NCBI RefSeq assembly: GCF_002000025.1
Contig: NZ_MUZV01000010.1
Coordinates: 1 to 64,000, forward strand
Direction of reading: 5' to 3'
Length of the DNA stretch: 64,000 bases
Origin: Cognaticolwellia aestuarii
GTDB taxonomy: Bacteria > Pseudomonadota > Gammaproteobacteria > Enterobacterales > Alteromonadaceae
Shown here: positions 42,156 to 52,456 of the stretch, in pieces
Position numbering within the stretch: position 1 is the first letter of the stretch
Layout of the letters: each line of letters starts with the position of its first letter
Notes under the pieces: generated by a model
Database searches by the model: none
What the model saw: only the letters and a program-made list of their open reading frames with translations
What the model was told of the DNA's origin: nothing
Translations under genes and position numbers: made by a program

Positions 42156-43037
42156 ATGCTTTCAACCTTTATGAAACAACACAAACTACCTGAAGCGTTT
42201 ATCTTAACGGCAAAAGAGCACTACCAACCACTCGCTGAACAGATACATAGCCAATTTACTCAGCATGATGGTGCATTTTTTGTTGGTATTAATGGCTGTC
42301 AAGGTAGTGGCAAATCAACATTAACCGACTACCTTGCTGAATATTTAGCGACAACTTATCAACTAACTATCGTTGTTATGTCATTAGATGATTTTTATTT
42401 AACTGGAGAAAAGCGCCAGCAATTAGCAGATAACGTTCATCCTTTATTAGCAACACGAGGCGTACCAGGCACACATGACACCAACGCGCTAAAGCAAACA
42501 TTACAGCAGTTAAAAACCAAGCAAATCGGCTTTACTATTCCACGATTTAATAAGGCAACCGACGAACCTTACCCTGAAAGCCAATGGCCAATAATTGATA
42601 AACCTGCAGACATTATTTTATTAGAAGGTTGGTGCTGGGGCGTCAAACCACAAACCGACGAGCAATTAGCTGCTCCGGTTAATGAACTGGAATTAAAACA
42701 TGATACCGATGGCCTATGGCGACATTATGTTAACCAACAGCTGAAAAGTTATTATCAGCCTTTATATAAAGCAATGGACTTTTGGTTAGCACTACAAGCA
42801 CCATCGTTTGATTGTGTTTATAAGTGGCGCTTAGAGCAAGAGAAAAAGCTGCAAGCCAGAAATATCAATCTACCAAATTCAAAGGTAATGGGCTCGGCTG
42901 GCGTTTTGAATTTCACTCAGTACTTTCAAAGACTCAGCGTACAAGCTTGCAACACAATATCACAATCTGCGGATGCCATTTTTTATTTAGATCACAACAG
43001 AAACATCACCAAAATGCCAATAACGGACGCACTGTAA
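42156..43037 (+). CDS. Glycerate kinase-like P-loop enzyme
   Basis: The 293-residue protein has a Walker A loop (GINGCQGSGKST, 44-55), MSLDDFYLTGEKRQQLA, LATRGVPGTHDTNAL and IILLEGWCWG, matching the D-glycerate 3-kinase/YKL-type kinase family, which makes 3-phosphoglycerate from glycerate and ATP. An ATG at 42156 (GGGA upstream) is preferred over a GTG three codons earlier. It heads an operon with a phosphatase, glucosyl-3-phosphoglycerate synthase and a GH13_18 phosphorylase. In that context it would recycle glycerate released from glucosylglycerate. Its stop overlaps the next start by one base. Confidence 0.9.
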   Translation: MLSTFMKQHKLPEAFILTAKEHYQPLAEQIHSQFTQHDGAFFVGINGCQGSGKSTLTDYLAEYLATTYQLTIVVMSLDDFYLTGEKRQQLADNVHPLLATRGVPGTHDTNALKQTLQQLKTKQIGFTIPRFNKATDEPYPESQWPIIDKPADIILLEGWCWGVKPQTDEQLAAPVNELELKHDTDGLWRHYVNQQLKSYYQPLYKAMDFWLALQAPSFDCVYKWRLEQEKKLQARNINLPNSKVMGSAGVLNFTQYFQRLSVQACNTISQSADAIFYLDHNRNITKMPITDAL

Positions 43038-43891
43038 TGACTAAGCAAACCATTATTTTCAGTGATCTTGATGGCACACTGCTTGACCACTACAGTTATC
43101 AGTCAACGGCAGCTCAGCCAACACTAAAACAGCTACGTCATGCTGAAATTCCCGTCATTTTAAATACCAGTAAAACATTGGCTGAATTAGACATTATTCG
43201 TGCAGAGTTGAAGCTTGATACCCCTTTTATTATCGAAAATGGTGCCGCAATTTATATTCCGATCAACACCTTTAAAACGCAACCAGAAGACACTGAGGTA
43301 TTCAAAAATTACTGGCTGAAATCTTTCTGTTCACCACGCCAGCATTGGTTAGACTTACTCAGCCAACAGTGTGAACAATTTCAGCCCTATTACCAAGGAT
43401 TTTCAACCTTATCTAGCGCTGAATTATGCCAAGTTACCGGTTTAGATTCAGCACAAGCTGAACGCGCAAAACAACGACAATACGGCGAACCTGTGCAATG
43501 GGTTGGCGATGAAAAAACTAAAAAACTATTTGTTGAACACCTTATCGAACTAGGCGCTAGTGTTGTTCAAGGTGGCAGGTTTATGCATATCGGCGGCTAT
43601 TGCGATAAAGGCCAAGCCCTGATTTGGTTGACTGAGCAATACCGTGAGCATTTTGCCAACAGCAACGTTTATACCATAGCGTTAGGAGACGGCGAAAACG
43701 ATATTTCTATGCTAGAGGCAGCCGATATAGCCGTGCAAATACGCTCTCCTGTGCACGACTTTCCGCCTTTGTATCAACAATATAAAACCACACAAACCCA
43801 ACGATATGGTCCCGAGGGATGGGCAGACGCGATACAGCAGCTTTTGGCTAATCAACTCAGTACACATCTTAGGCAATCTAATTTAGTTTAA
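43037..43891 (+). CDS. Glucosyl/mannosyl-3-phosphoglycerate phosphatase (HAD family)
   Basis: The ATG at 43037 (TAATG overlap with the kinase stop) gives a 284-residue HAD phosphatase starting MTKQTIIFSDLDGTLLDHY; Asp10 and Asp12 are the nucleophile and general acid. Later motifs are ILNTSKT (motif II), KTKKLF with Lys (motif III) and ALGDGENDISML (motif IV). It fits the mannosyl-3-phosphoglycerate phosphatase family, which also covers glucosyl-3-phosphoglycerate phosphatases. Beside a GpgS-like synthase it should dephosphorylate glucosyl-3-phosphoglycerate to glucosylglycerate. A longer frame extending 71 codons into the kinase gene is not credible. Confidence 0.9.
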   Translation: MTKQTIIFSDLDGTLLDHYSYQSTAAQPTLKQLRHAEIPVILNTSKTLAELDIIRAELKLDTPFIIENGAAIYIPINTFKTQPEDTEVFKNYWLKSFCSPRQHWLDLLSQQCEQFQPYYQGFSTLSSAELCQVTGLDSAQAERAKQRQYGEPVQWVGDEKTKKLFVEHLIELGASVVQGGRFMHIGGYCDKGQALIWLTEQYREHFANSNVYTIALGDGENDISMLEAADIAVQIRSPVHDFPPLYQQYKTTQTQRYGPEGWADAIQQLLANQLSTHLRQSNLV

Positions 43892-43910
43892 TAAAACAAA
43901 GAGGTAAATC

Positions 43911-45170
43911 ATGGCTGATTTCTATCAAAACGGTACAGTTACTACGTTACATAACTTGGCACAGCGCAAGCCACAAGATATGGCAGCCGAGTTACTTGAG
44001 TTTTCAAAAGTCCGCTCACTAGGGCTTATTTTACCTTCGTTATTCTCCGAATTAGAGGGCAAAGCCTTACCCGATATTATCAATAAAATAAAAGACGTTG
44101 AATACTTATCTGAAATTGTTATTGGCCTAGACCGCGCTGATTTAGCACAATACAAGCATGCGCTGTCGTTTTTTTCTCAGTTGCCTCAACATCATCGCGT
44201 GTTATGGAATGACGGCCCAAGGCTTCAAGCAATAGACGCTAAGCTTCAAGCTCTTGGTTTAGCGCCGAAAGAGCTCGGCAAAGGCCGAAATGTTTGGTAT
44301 TGCATGGGGTATATTTTGGCTTCAGGTAAGGCCGAGTCTATCGCCCTGCATGACTGCGACATTTTAACTTATGAAAAAGAGCTACTTGACCGACTTCTTT
44401 ACCCAGTTGCCAACCCACTCTTTAACTATGAATTCTCTAAAGGTTTTTATGCTCGTGTTGCCGGCGGAAAAATCAATGGTCGAGTTTCTCGCCTATTGGT
44501 AACACCTTTGATCAAGGCATTGAAAAAAACCGTTGGACACTGCGATTATTTAGAATACATGGACAGCTTTTTATACCCGCTTGCTGGTGAGTTTTCATTT
44601 CGTCGCGATGTCTTAAGTGATATTCGTATTCCCAGTGACTGGGGATTAGAAATTGGCGTACTCTCTGAAATGTATCGTAATTATTCTCCAAACCGTTTAT
44701 GCCAAGTGGATATTGCCGCCACTTATGACCATAAACACCAAGACTTATCACTCGATAATACCGCCGGCGGGTTATCCAAAATGTCGATTGATATCAGCAA
44801 GGCCTTTATCAGAAAACTCGCCACACAAGGTGAAACGTTTAGCGCTGAAAAGTTTAGAACCCTAAAAGCGACTTACTACCGTATCGCTCTAGACTATGTT
44901 GAAACGTATCGAAATGACGCGATGATGAACGGCCTAGAACTTGACATTCACAACGAAGAAAAAGCCGTAGAAATGTTCGCCGAAAACATTTTAACTGCCG
45001 GTAATACCTTTTTAGAAAACCCGATGGAAACACCGTTTATTCCATCTTGGAATCGCGTAGTAAGTGCTATTCCAGATATTTTATCGCAACTAAAAACCGC
45101 CGTAGAGTTAGACAACCAAGAGTTTAGTCAAGTATTAAAGGAAAGTAACACTTATGCCAGCGCAGGTTGA
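43911..45170 (+). CDS. gpgS: Glucosyl-3-phosphoglycerate synthase (GT81-like)
   Basis: The enzyme transfers glucose from an NDP-glucose to 3-phosphoglycerate, the committed step in glucosylglycerate synthesis. The 419 residues fit the GpgS family of Methanococcoides, Persephonella and marine bacteria. A GT-A fold is seen with [13 protein letters not shown] near residue 37, [14 protein letters not shown], the metal motif Asp148-Cys-Asp150 ([11 protein letters not shown]) and the acceptor region [20 protein letters not shown] ribosome binding site precedes the ATG. It overlaps the phosphorylase gene by 17 bp. Confidence 0.9.
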   Translation: MADFYQNGTVTTLHNLAQRKPQDMAAELLEFSKVRSLGLILPSLFSELEGKALPDIINKIKDVEYLSEIVIGLDRADLAQYKHALSFFSQLPQHHRVLWNDGPRLQAIDAKLQALGLAPKELGKGRNVWYCMGYILASGKAESIALHDCDILTYEKELLDRLLYPVANPLFNYEFSKGFYARVAGGKINGRVSRLLVTPLIKALKKTVGHCDYLEYMDSFLYPLAGEFSFRRDVLSDIRIPSDWGLEIGVLSEMYRNYSPNRLCQVDIAATYDHKHQDLSLDNTAGGLSKMSIDISKAFIRKLATQGETFSAEKFRTLKATYYRIALDYVETYRNDAMMNGLELDIHNEEKAVEMFAENILTAGNTFLENPMETPFIPSWNRVVSAIPDILSQLKTAVELDNQEFSQVLKESNTYASAG

Positions 45171-46905
45171 ACAGCTAAAAAACAAACTTATTCAACAGCT
45201 TGAGACTATATATCAAGGCATCACCCTAGCCGAAGCTGCGGCCGATATTGCTGATGCTCTAATTGATATTATGCGCTTAACAAGCCAGGTCGCTGCGCCA
45301 AAGCCCTTTACTAACCATTGGTCAGAAAGTGATATTATTCTGATTACTTATGGCGATAGTATTATCAGTCAACAGCAGCCACCACTGAAAACATTAAAAA
45401 CATTTTTAGACACCTATCTAAAAAGCACCATTAACAGTGTGCATATTTTACCATTTTTTCCTTATAGTTCTGATGATGGTTTTTCTGTTATTGATTATTC
45501 ATCGGTTAATGAGTCATTAGGTACATGGCAGGACATTACACAGATCAGCGAACAATATCAGCTAATGTCAGATCTGGTAATAAATCATTGTTCAAGCCGA
45601 AGTGCATGGTTTGACAACTTTATTAAAGGCGAAGGCGTAGGTCATGACTTTTTCTTTACCGCCCACCCTGATGATGATTTAAGTGAAGTAGTAAGACCTA
45701 GAACCTCACCACTACTTAAAGAAGTTGAAACGGGCCAAGGTAAAAAGTTTGTCTGGTGTACTTTTAGTCATGATCAAGTCGATTTTGACTTTCGTAACCC
45801 TGAAGTATTAAAAACTTTTGCCTCGATTATTCGACAATATCTTGATAACGGCGTAAAAATATTCCGCTTTGACGCTATCGCATTTCTATGGAAAGTGGTT
45901 GGCAGTAAAAGTATCAATTTACCACAAACCCATGAAGTGGTGAGATTACTTAGAACATTAATTGAAGCCGCTGAGACACACGCCATTATCATTACCGAAA
46001 CGAATATTCCTAACACCCAAAATTTGACCTACTTTGGTAACGCCAATGAAGCGCACGGTATTTATAATTTTTCACTCCCCCCCTTGTTGCTCAATACTTT
46101 ACTGACTGGCAACTGCTTGTATTTAAAGCGTTGGTTAATGAGCATGCCACCTGCGCAAGATGGCACGCTTTATTTTAATTTTATTGCTTCTCATGACGGT
46201 ATTGGTTTACGTCCAGCCGAAGGGTTATTAAGCGATGCAGAACTTGATAGCTTAATCCATACCGTTGAAAACTTTGGTGGTAAAATTTCATGGCGAAGCA
46301 CAGAAAATGGCGAGCAAAAAGCCTATGAAATGAATATTGCTCTTTATGATGCCCTGCAAGGTACTGTTGACGGTAAAGATCAGTGGAATTTTGAACGTTT
46401 TATTTGCGCACATGCCATTATGTTTGGCCTTGAAGGCATACCGGGTATTTATATCCATAGCATGATAGGCACACAAAACGACACTAAAAAATTGGCTAAC
46501 ACGCATCATAATAGATCGATTAACCGCCATCGCTGGCAAGAAGATATTTTAGAGCTTGCGCTAGCAAACAAAAATTTACATCACCATAAAGTGCTATCAA
46601 CTTTAAAAACTTTATTAGATATTCGCATTAAACAACCGGCATTTCATCCTAATGCAACGCAGTTTACTTTACATTTAGGGCTGCAGTTATTTGGCTTTTG
46701 GCGACAAAGTCTGAACCGAAAACAAAGTATATTTTGTGTCAGTAATATTTCAAATCAACCAGTAGTATTACCGTTAAGTGAGCTTAATTTAATAATTACC
46801 AAATCGTGGTATGAGCTAATCAGTCAAAGGGAGATCACTGAATTAAGCCAAGAAATGACTTTAGCTCCTTATCAAACCGTATGGATAGCTAACCAACAAA
46901 GTTAG
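45154..46905 (+). CDS. GH13_18 sugar phosphorylase, probably glucosylglycerate phosphorylase
   Basis: The 583-residue protein is a sucrose-phosphorylase-like GH13 enzyme: [17 protein letters not shown] near residue 95, [25 protein letters not shown] (nucleophile Asp near 239), IITETNIPN (acid/base Glu near 281) and [10 protein letters not shown] (near 345). In GH13_18 some members split sucrose and others glucosylglycerate with phosphate. The kinase, phosphatase and GpgS neighbours point to glucosylglycerate, giving glucose 1-phosphate and glycerate. AAGGAA upstream and the 17-bp overlap with gpgS support the start and co-translation. No terminator is obvious after it. Confidence 0.9.
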   Translation: MPAQVEQLKNKLIQQLETIYQGITLAEAAADIADALIDIMRLTSQVAAPKPFTNHWSESDIILITYGDSIISQQQPPLKTLKTFLDTYLKSTINSVHILPFFPYSSDDGFSVIDYSSVNESLGTWQDITQISEQYQLMSDLVINHCSSRSAWFDNFIKGEGVGHDFFFTAHPDDDLSEVVRPRTSPLLKEVETGQGKKFVWCTFSHDQVDFDFRNPEVLKTFASIIRQYLDNGVKIFRFDAIAFLWKVVGSKSINLPQTHEVVRLLRTLIEAAETHAIIITETNIPNTQNLTYFGNANEAHGIYNFSLPPLLLNTLLTGNCLYLKRWLMSMPPAQDGTLYFNFIASHDGIGLRPAEGLLSDAELDSLIHTVENFGGKISWRSTENGEQKAYEMNIALYDALQGTVDGKDQWNFERFICAHAIMFGLEGIPGIYIHSMIGTQNDTKKLANTHHNRSINRHRWQEDILELALANKNLHHHKVLSTLKTLLDIRIKQPAFHPNATQFTLHLGLQLFGFWRQSLNRKQSIFCVSNISNQPVVLPLSELNLIITKSWYELISQREITELSQEMTLAPYQTVWIANQQS

Positions 46906-46994
46906 AAAAACATTAATTTTTAAGTACTTATGTGTCAGATAGTTTTACTAACATTACAGAAAAAAACAAAACATTAAAAATCAGCAGTTTAAAA

Positions 46995-47618
46995 ATGAAT
47001 ATAAAGTTCTTAAAGGCTGCAATTATTGGTGCAGCTTTCACTATTAGCAGTGTTGCCAATGCTGGCCTCATCTTTTCTGATAATTTTGATCCTATCTCAA
47101 CAGCTAACTGGACTGTTTCTAATGGCGGTGTATTTGGTGGTGGTATTACTGAGTTTTATGATGGTAACGCATGATATTTCAATGGTTCAGGTTCACGTTT
47201 CGCTCACACATCTGGCTTTGATTTAACACAAGGTGAAAGTGTTTCTTTTTACTTTAGACAAGGTAAATCACCATCAACTAGCTATTTTGAAAACACTGAC
47301 GGCTTAAGTGAAGCAATGGATTTCTCATATTCAGTGGATGGTACTAACTACACGACAATTTTTACTTTCAATCCAAGCAATAATAATTACAACGGTTCAT
47401 GGCAGCAGTTTAGCTTTGATATTAATGGCGCTATGTTGTCGAGCTCTACCTGCTTCAAATGGCAACAAAGAGACAATAGTGGTTCATCTTACGACCATTG
47501 GGCAATTGATAATGTTGCCATTACATCAGCGGCAAGCGCACAGGTACCTGAACCAACAAGCCTTGCTATTTTAGCACTTGGTATTCTAGGTTTTACTGCC
47601 CGAAGATTTAAAAAGTAA
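46995..47618 (+). pseudogene. PEP-CTERM secreted protein interrupted by one in-frame TGA
   Basis: From ATG 46995 the frame has a signal peptide (KFLKAAIIGAAFTISSVANA), then runs into TGA at 47172-47174 and continues open in the same frame to 47618. The text around the stop reads GNA-stop-YFNGSG; similar proteins often have a Leu there (TTA to TGA is one change). The whole product would be about 207 residues and ends with a PEP-CTERM signal: VPEPTSLAILALGILGF followed by ARRFKK. Such proteins are sorted by exosortase to the cell surface or matrix. Either the gene is a recent nonsense mutant, or the base is a sequencing error. A GTG 21 codons upstream is an alternative start without support. 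Confidence 0.8.
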
Positions 47619-48179
47619 TCTGTAAGACAGCAAAAGTACTACTGAGCTATGTAGTACTTTTTCATAAATCTCGTCTAACGCATGCAGTGATTGCACTAAA
47701 ATCTCATTGGCAATATTGCCCTGATATCACTTCGTTTCACATATGCCTGTAGGATTTAATACACTAAATTAATACCGCTTATCAGTACACATCTCAATAA
47801 CGATCAAATAATTTAGACCTCAAAAAAACACCAAATTTCAATATCTTGTGACACATATTGCTATCACACTTTATCTTTGAATTTCTCGCACAGAGTTTAC
47901 TCTGGATTTTATACTCAGTATCAACTAACTTTTGGTGCAATATTTCCCGTCAAATTTACTACTATAATCTGGATAGCATCTGTGGCTGTGTGTTTTTTAA
48001 ACAAATGATATATACAAAAATACCCCGTATTATACCAAGCCAACACATAAGCTAAGTTAACCATACCGGAACCGCTCGCCCAAAGTTAAAAATAAACTAA
48101 AAATAAGATTGTTAAGATCTTATCAATAATAACGCTCGTATATATCCATCATGCATTAATCGCTGAATTTTAGCTTGGT
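47619..48179. other. Gene-free stretch after the PEP-CTERM gene
   Basis: It begins with the terminator at 47632-47662. The rest is AT rich with no convincing frame. TATACCAAGCCAACAC near 48031 resembles the MITE end with one base missing. The promoter of the flavin-reductase-like gene should lie at the right end. Confidence 0.4.
47632..47662 (+). terminator. Rho-independent terminator after the PEP-CTERM gene
   Basis: AAAGTACTAC and GTAGTACTTT form a perfect 10-bp stem with the 8-nt loop TGAGCTAT and a following T-run, 15 bases after the stop codon. Confidence 0.85.
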
Positions 48180-48926
48180 GTGTCATGGCAATTTAATGCA
48201 GTAATAGAAGCTAACAATATCAGGGAGAACAACATTAACTATCAACATTACGACAGTGCTGACTTAGCAAAAATGTCGAGTCGCTACCGCGCAAGGTTTA
48301 TTAACAGCTTGTCTGGATATAAAAGTGTCAACCTTATTGGCACACAAAACCTCGACGGCCAAAGCAATTTAGCAATATTCAGTTCGGTTGTGCATTTAGG
48401 CGCATCACCGGCACTCATTGGCTTTATCATGAGACCCGATAACGGCTCAAGGCACACACTAGAAAATATTACGCAAAGTCAGCATTATACGATTAACCAA
48501 GTTTGTGCTGATTTTTATCAAGCAGCGCATCAAACCTCAGCTCGTTACCCTGAACATGAAAGTGAATTTGACACTTGCAACTTATCTGAGCACTATATTG
48601 ATGGGTTCAATGCGCCATTTGTTCAAGAAAGTCGATTAAAATATGCAGTGAAATTACAGGAAATAATGCCAATAGCTATCAATAACACGCAGCTTATTAT
48701 TGGTGAAATTGTTCATGTTATTTGTCAAGGTTCGGCTATTCAAGCAGATGGTTATATTGATATAGAATCTTTAGACACAGTTACGGCTTCAGGTTTAGAC
48801 AGTTATCACACAAGCCAACGACTCGCACGTTTAGCTTATGCTAAGCCTGATGTTGCTAGCACTGCACTTAAACTAGATGCTACTGCTGTAAAAGCGGAAT
48901 TTTCTAGAGGTGTTAACGAAGCGTAG
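48180..48926 (+). CDS. Flavin-reductase-like (FMN-binding split-barrel) protein
   Basis: The protein (248 residues from GTG 48180) has the flavin-reductase-like domain: RFINSLSGYKSVNLIGTQN, QSNLAIFSSVVHLGASPALI and GFIMRPDNGSRHTLENI, followed by HYTINQVC and ADFYQAAHQTSARYP. Such proteins bind FMN and may reduce flavin or act on unknown substrates. The start is uncertain: homologues begin close to NYQHYDSADL, and an AGGGAGA ribosome binding site precedes an ATT codon at 48234, so a rare ATT start, or the GTG, may be used. A hairpin follows the stop. Confidence 0.83.
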   Translation: MSWQFNAVIEANNIRENNINYQHYDSADLAKMSSRYRARFINSLSGYKSVNLIGTQNLDGQSNLAIFSSVVHLGASPALIGFIMRPDNGSRHTLENITQSQHYTINQVCADFYQAAHQTSARYPEHESEFDTCNLSEHYIDGFNAPFVQESRLKYAVKLQEIMPIAINNTQLIIGEIVHVICQGSAIQADGYIDIESLDTVTASGLDSYHTSQRLARLAYAKPDVASTALKLDATAVKAEFSRGVNEA

Positions 48927-48982
48927 TCATTGTTGATTTGACGATAACAGCAATAAAACTTGGAGTCCAAAAAGAATAGCGG

Positions 48983-49010
48983 CTATCGGTATGTGCATTC
49001 ATACCGATAG
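48983..49010 (+). terminator. Hairpin after the flavin-reductase-like gene
   Basis: CTATCGGTATG and CATACCGATAG form a perfect 11-bp stem with the loop TGCATT. It lies between convergent genes, 57 bases after the stop. No T-run follows. Confidence 0.65.
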
Positions 49011-49128
49011 TACCGGTCAATATCGACATGATTACCTATTATGACGCTACATAAATAGATCAATATAGATAACTAATCGCACGGCTAACATAGTGCCGAA
49101 ATTTTGTGCTATTCACTCTAAAAGTCAA

Positions 49129-50403
49129 TCACTCGTTGTGACAAACTTCAATCCTATTGCGACCATTCTCTTTTGCTTTGTACATGGCTGCATCAGCATC
49201 TTTAATTACATCTTCGAAACAGCCATGCCGCTTTTCAGCCTGGCAAATACCAATACTCAATGTTACATAAACATCCACACCTTCTAAAGTTATTGTTTGC
49301 TTAGCTAATGATGATTGAATTCGCTCAGCTGTTGCTATTGCACCACTTAATTCGCTTTCGGGTAATAAAATTATAAACTCTTCACCGCCATAACGTGCAA
49401 AAAAGTCAATGCTACGTATTTCTTCATTGCACACAAAACAGATATGCTGCAACACTTCGTCACCAAATAAATGTCCATACTTATCATTTATATCTTTAAA
49501 TAAATCACAGTCGAGTAAGATTAAACTAAAAGAACTACCTGACCTTTGTAAGCGCGTAAATTCATCATGACCTTTTTCAAACAAAGCCCTACGGTTTGCT
49601 ACTTTGGTCAAGGGATCAGTTTTAGATAGTTGCTCTAGCACTTCCGTTCGCTCTGCAACAATTTTTCTCATTGACTCCAAAGAAACTGTGGTTGCACTCA
49701 GCTCAGTGTTCATTTCATTAAAAGCATTTGCAATACTCTCAAATTCTTCAGATTTGTTCGATAGTTTAATATTTTGATAATTACCACAACGGTTTTTAGT
49801 GAAAGCGAGCTTAACTTCATTAAGTGAAGTGCTAAATATTTTTACTAGTTTAAATGCGCCAAAAATCAAAATAATAAGGCTTAACGATAAAATTGATAAA
49901 ACCAAAGTTACTTGACGTTTAATCACCCGATGGAGATCTTTTTGTACAATATTGAATAACTGTTTTGCATCTGAACTAATGGCTTCTAGTTGCATAATAA
50001 GCCTCAATTTTAAATGCTGTTTAATTCGATCATCAGCTTTTTTCAATTTATTTTCATGAATAACATTAAAAAGTTTAAGTACATTTTTATTCTGGCTTTC
50101 AATACTGTACTGAATAGTTTTTTGCTCAGCCGATAAGCTAGGTGTTCGCGTAAGTAGCTCATTAAATTTAGCCTCTAATAACAACCACTGATCGATATTG
50201 TGATCTTTAGCATAAATATTCTCGCTACGGATAAACTGCTTTAATACATTACTGTGGTTTTCAACTTTATGCGCATAACGCTCACGCTCTATGGCAACAT
50301 CGACCACATGAATTGACCATAAAATACTGCTAACAAGTACTACAAAAAATAAGCAACTGCTTAGGATAAAAAAGTAAATGTGCTGCTGTAAGCTTAACTT
50401 CAT
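49129..50403 (-). CDS. Membrane diguanylate cyclase with periplasmic sensor and HAMP region
   Basis: The 424-residue protein has a first membrane span (about 9-32), a helical periplasmic sensor (about 33-165), a second span (about 168-187), a HAMP-like linker and a coiled segment (about 188-255), and a GGDEF domain (about 260-420). The active site reads GGEEF (ARYGGEEFIILL), and RSID five residues before it is an intact inhibitory I-site, so it should make c-di-GMP under feedback control. It lies 13 bp after the gene for a periplasmic binding protein, which may deliver the ligand signal. Confidence 0.93.
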   Translation of the reverse strand: MKLSLQQHIYFFILSSCLFFVVLVSSILWSIHVVDVAIERERYAHKVENHSNVLKQFIRSENIYAKDHNIDQWLLLEAKFNELLTRTPSLSAEQKTIQYSIESQNKNVLKLFNVIHENKLKKADDRIKQHLKLRLIMQLEAISSDAKQLFNIVQKDLHRVIKRQVTLVLSILSLSLIILIFGAFKLVKIFSTSLNEVKLAFTKNRCGNYQNIKLSNKSEEFESIANAFNEMNTELSATTVSLESMRKIVAERTEVLEQLSKTDPLTKVANRRALFEKGHDEFTRLQRSGSSFSLILLDCDLFKDINDKYGHLFGDEVLQHICFVCNEEIRSIDFFARYGGEEFIILLPESELSGAIATAERIQSSLAKQTITLEGVDVYVTLSIGICQAEKRHGCFEDVIKDADAAMYKAKENGRNRIEVCHNE

Positions 50404-50416
50404 ATCAAAACCTTAA

Positions 50417-51418
50417 TTACCGCGATATATTGACTGCGCCTGGGTCAACCTTAAGTAGTGCTCTACTATCAATAAAATTGATTGCACTCGAGGTTACATT
50501 TACTGATGTCATTTGATTCGCTACCGCCCAATTAGCTTGCGCATTAATATTGAGTATAAGCGACTGATTTAGTGATAACTTAAAAATATAGTCAGGCCAT
50601 ACCCAATCAATAAAGTCAGTCGAAATAGCTAATTCAGTAATCACTATACTTTTTGCCTGCTCTGGATATGAAGTAATATAATGAATTGCCTTCTGTAAAC
50701 CTTGAATAACACATACAGCCTGCTCAACTAAGTGTTGCTCGGCTGTTTGAGAAACCAAGTTAAAACTCAGGGTACTTAAACTTTTAGTATCATGAATTTT
50801 AATTTTACTTTTAAGCGATTGCAGCGTTTGAAATGCGAAGGGCTCCCACGGTAAAATGGCATCAACTTCATTGTGCCTAAAAGCTTCAATTAGGTGCTCA
50901 GGGGGATAATCTTGTAGTACAATATCTCCTAGACTCAAGCCTTCAATAGCAAGTAAGGTACTTAATATATATTCACTTGCTGTGCCCTTAGTCACTCCGA
51001 TACGCTTACCTTTTAAGTCGATAAAGGCTCTGATATTATCTGCTTTGCGAGTTATAATTTTTACGTCATTGTCTGATTGTACAAACATAGCGTGAGTCAC
51101 AAATGGACGAGCCTTAAGGCTTTCAAATGCAATAACGGAATCAGAGCTAGTAGCAAAGTCAGCCTGGCCACTCATAACTTTCTCAAATGCTAGCTGTCCG
51201 CCTGCAACCGCAATATATTCAGGGGCAACACATGTATCGTCAAATGCATTAATAGCTTTAGCAACATAAAAAGGCGTTGATAATGGCGATTTTGATACAG
51301 CGATAACAACCGGATGTCTTTCTTGCTGAAAAAGCGGTACTACACCAAAATAGATAATACTCAATGCTGAAAATACAGCCGTGAATAACAACAATGTTAC
51401 AAGTGAATTCTTCTTCAA
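50417..51418 (-). CDS. NMT1/SsuA-like periplasmic substrate-binding protein
   Basis: The 333-residue protein has an N-terminal hydrophobic anchor or signal (about 6-30) without a lipobox and then a type II binding-protein fold: VIAVSKSPLSTPFYVAKAIN, GGQLAFEKVMSGQADFATSS, GKRIGVTKGTASEYIL and EVDAILPWEPFAF. These match the family that binds taurine, sulfonates, nitrate or pyrimidine precursors. No ABC permease or ATPase gene is nearby. It is the first gene of a two-gene operon with the diguanylate cyclase, so it is more likely a signalling receptor than a transporter part. Confidence 0.88.
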   Translation of the reverse strand: MKKNSLVTLLLFTAVFSALSIIYFGVVPLFQQERHPVVIAVSKSPLSTPFYVAKAINAFDDTCVAPEYIAVAGGQLAFEKVMSGQADFATSSDSVIAFESLKARPFVTHAMFVQSDNDVKIITRKADNIRAFIDLKGKRIGVTKGTASEYILSTLLAIEGLSLGDIVLQDYPPEHLIEAFRHNEVDAILPWEPFAFQTLQSLKSKIKIHDTKSLSTLSFNLVSQTAEQHLVEQAVCVIQGLQKAIHYITSYPEQAKSIVITELAISTDFIDWVWPDYIFKLSLNQSLILNINAQANWAVANQMTSVNVTSSAINFIDSRALLKVDPGAVNISR

Positions 51419-52456
51419 TGGCTTAACCTCAACTCCATTAATAATTTTATTGCCATTAGCACAAGCATTATTAACATAATTGCTAACAACCTTGTCGTAT
51501 AACTACAGTTGCAGCACTAACAGTGTCTAGTAAAAAACAACCAATAAACTAACTAACATTGATTGTGATGCAAGCAACCCTTAATGCTATACATTTGTTC
51601 TTTAGTATTTTATAGCACCATAAAATTACTAGCCTTACTGCTTACTCATTAATACTTGCATGATATTTTTTGATTAGATCTAAGGAAGCCGTATACATCC
51701 ATTTTGAGGTAATCAAGACTCCTGTCTATCACTCAACCACTACAAGCATAGTTAATCTTGTATAGTTAATATTTAATTTTTTCTTTGTTATTATAGTAGC
51801 ACTAGTTTTTGAAGTTTCTTTTAAATTTCAAATATATTTTATATTTAGCTGATAATTCTGCACTAGCAGAGTATTTAATGTAGCTATTTTACTTCAAATT
51901 TTTCTTTATTAGGATGCGCCTTATCGAAGTGAAGACGACCCCAACACTCTAGTTTAATCATAGAATAACACTAAGTAGTTTGCTGGCGATGTGATGTCTT
52001 GATTTTTCTCATTTAATGCCGATATTTTGGCGACTGGCTGGTTGGTTGACATACAAAAATAGGAGTTTTTACGCACATTCCATATATAATTGCTGCCACG
52101 GTATTCATAGGCTTAGTTTAGTAATTTTTCGTTAGCCCTAAAAGGTATACCATTTAATGATGTATATTTAGTTTGTCTAGCTTTTGCTGTTTCTGCAGTT
52201 ACCGTTATCAATCATTTTTATTATTAAAAGTCATTATCTATTCAACAACCGCATGTTTTAGTTTGATATTTATTGATGCTATTAACTTACAAACATCGCA
52301 TCAACGGTTAAATAATAAAAATAAAAACCTAGAAAAATCAGAATGGTAATGTTTGCTCAACCAGGGTTATATAACTAAAATATTATAAATATAGCGATAT
52401 AGCTAAAGTAGGCCTAACAACAATCAATAATGGCTATTTAGAGCATTAAGAAATAG
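51419..52456. other. About 1 kb without a convincing gene
   Basis: The stretch is very AT rich with stop codons in all frames. Short open pieces exist on the plus strand (for example from ATG 51914: MRLIEVKTTPTL then stop) but none has a gene-like length. It may be a decayed gene or a long regulatory region upstream of the binding-protein gene. No terminal repeats or tRNA remnants are seen. Confidence 0.5.

Noticed and set aside
42824-43036. Longer 355-residue version of the phosphatase starting inside the kinase gene
   Set aside because: The extra 71 residues are an out-of-frame reading of the kinase; the HAD motif starts just after ATG 43037, which overlaps the kinase stop as TAATG.
47172-47174. 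TGA read as selenocysteine in the PEP-CTERM gene
   Set aside because: No stable hairpin of SECIS type directly follows the codon, the context is structural rather than redox, and the position fits a Leu in related proteins.
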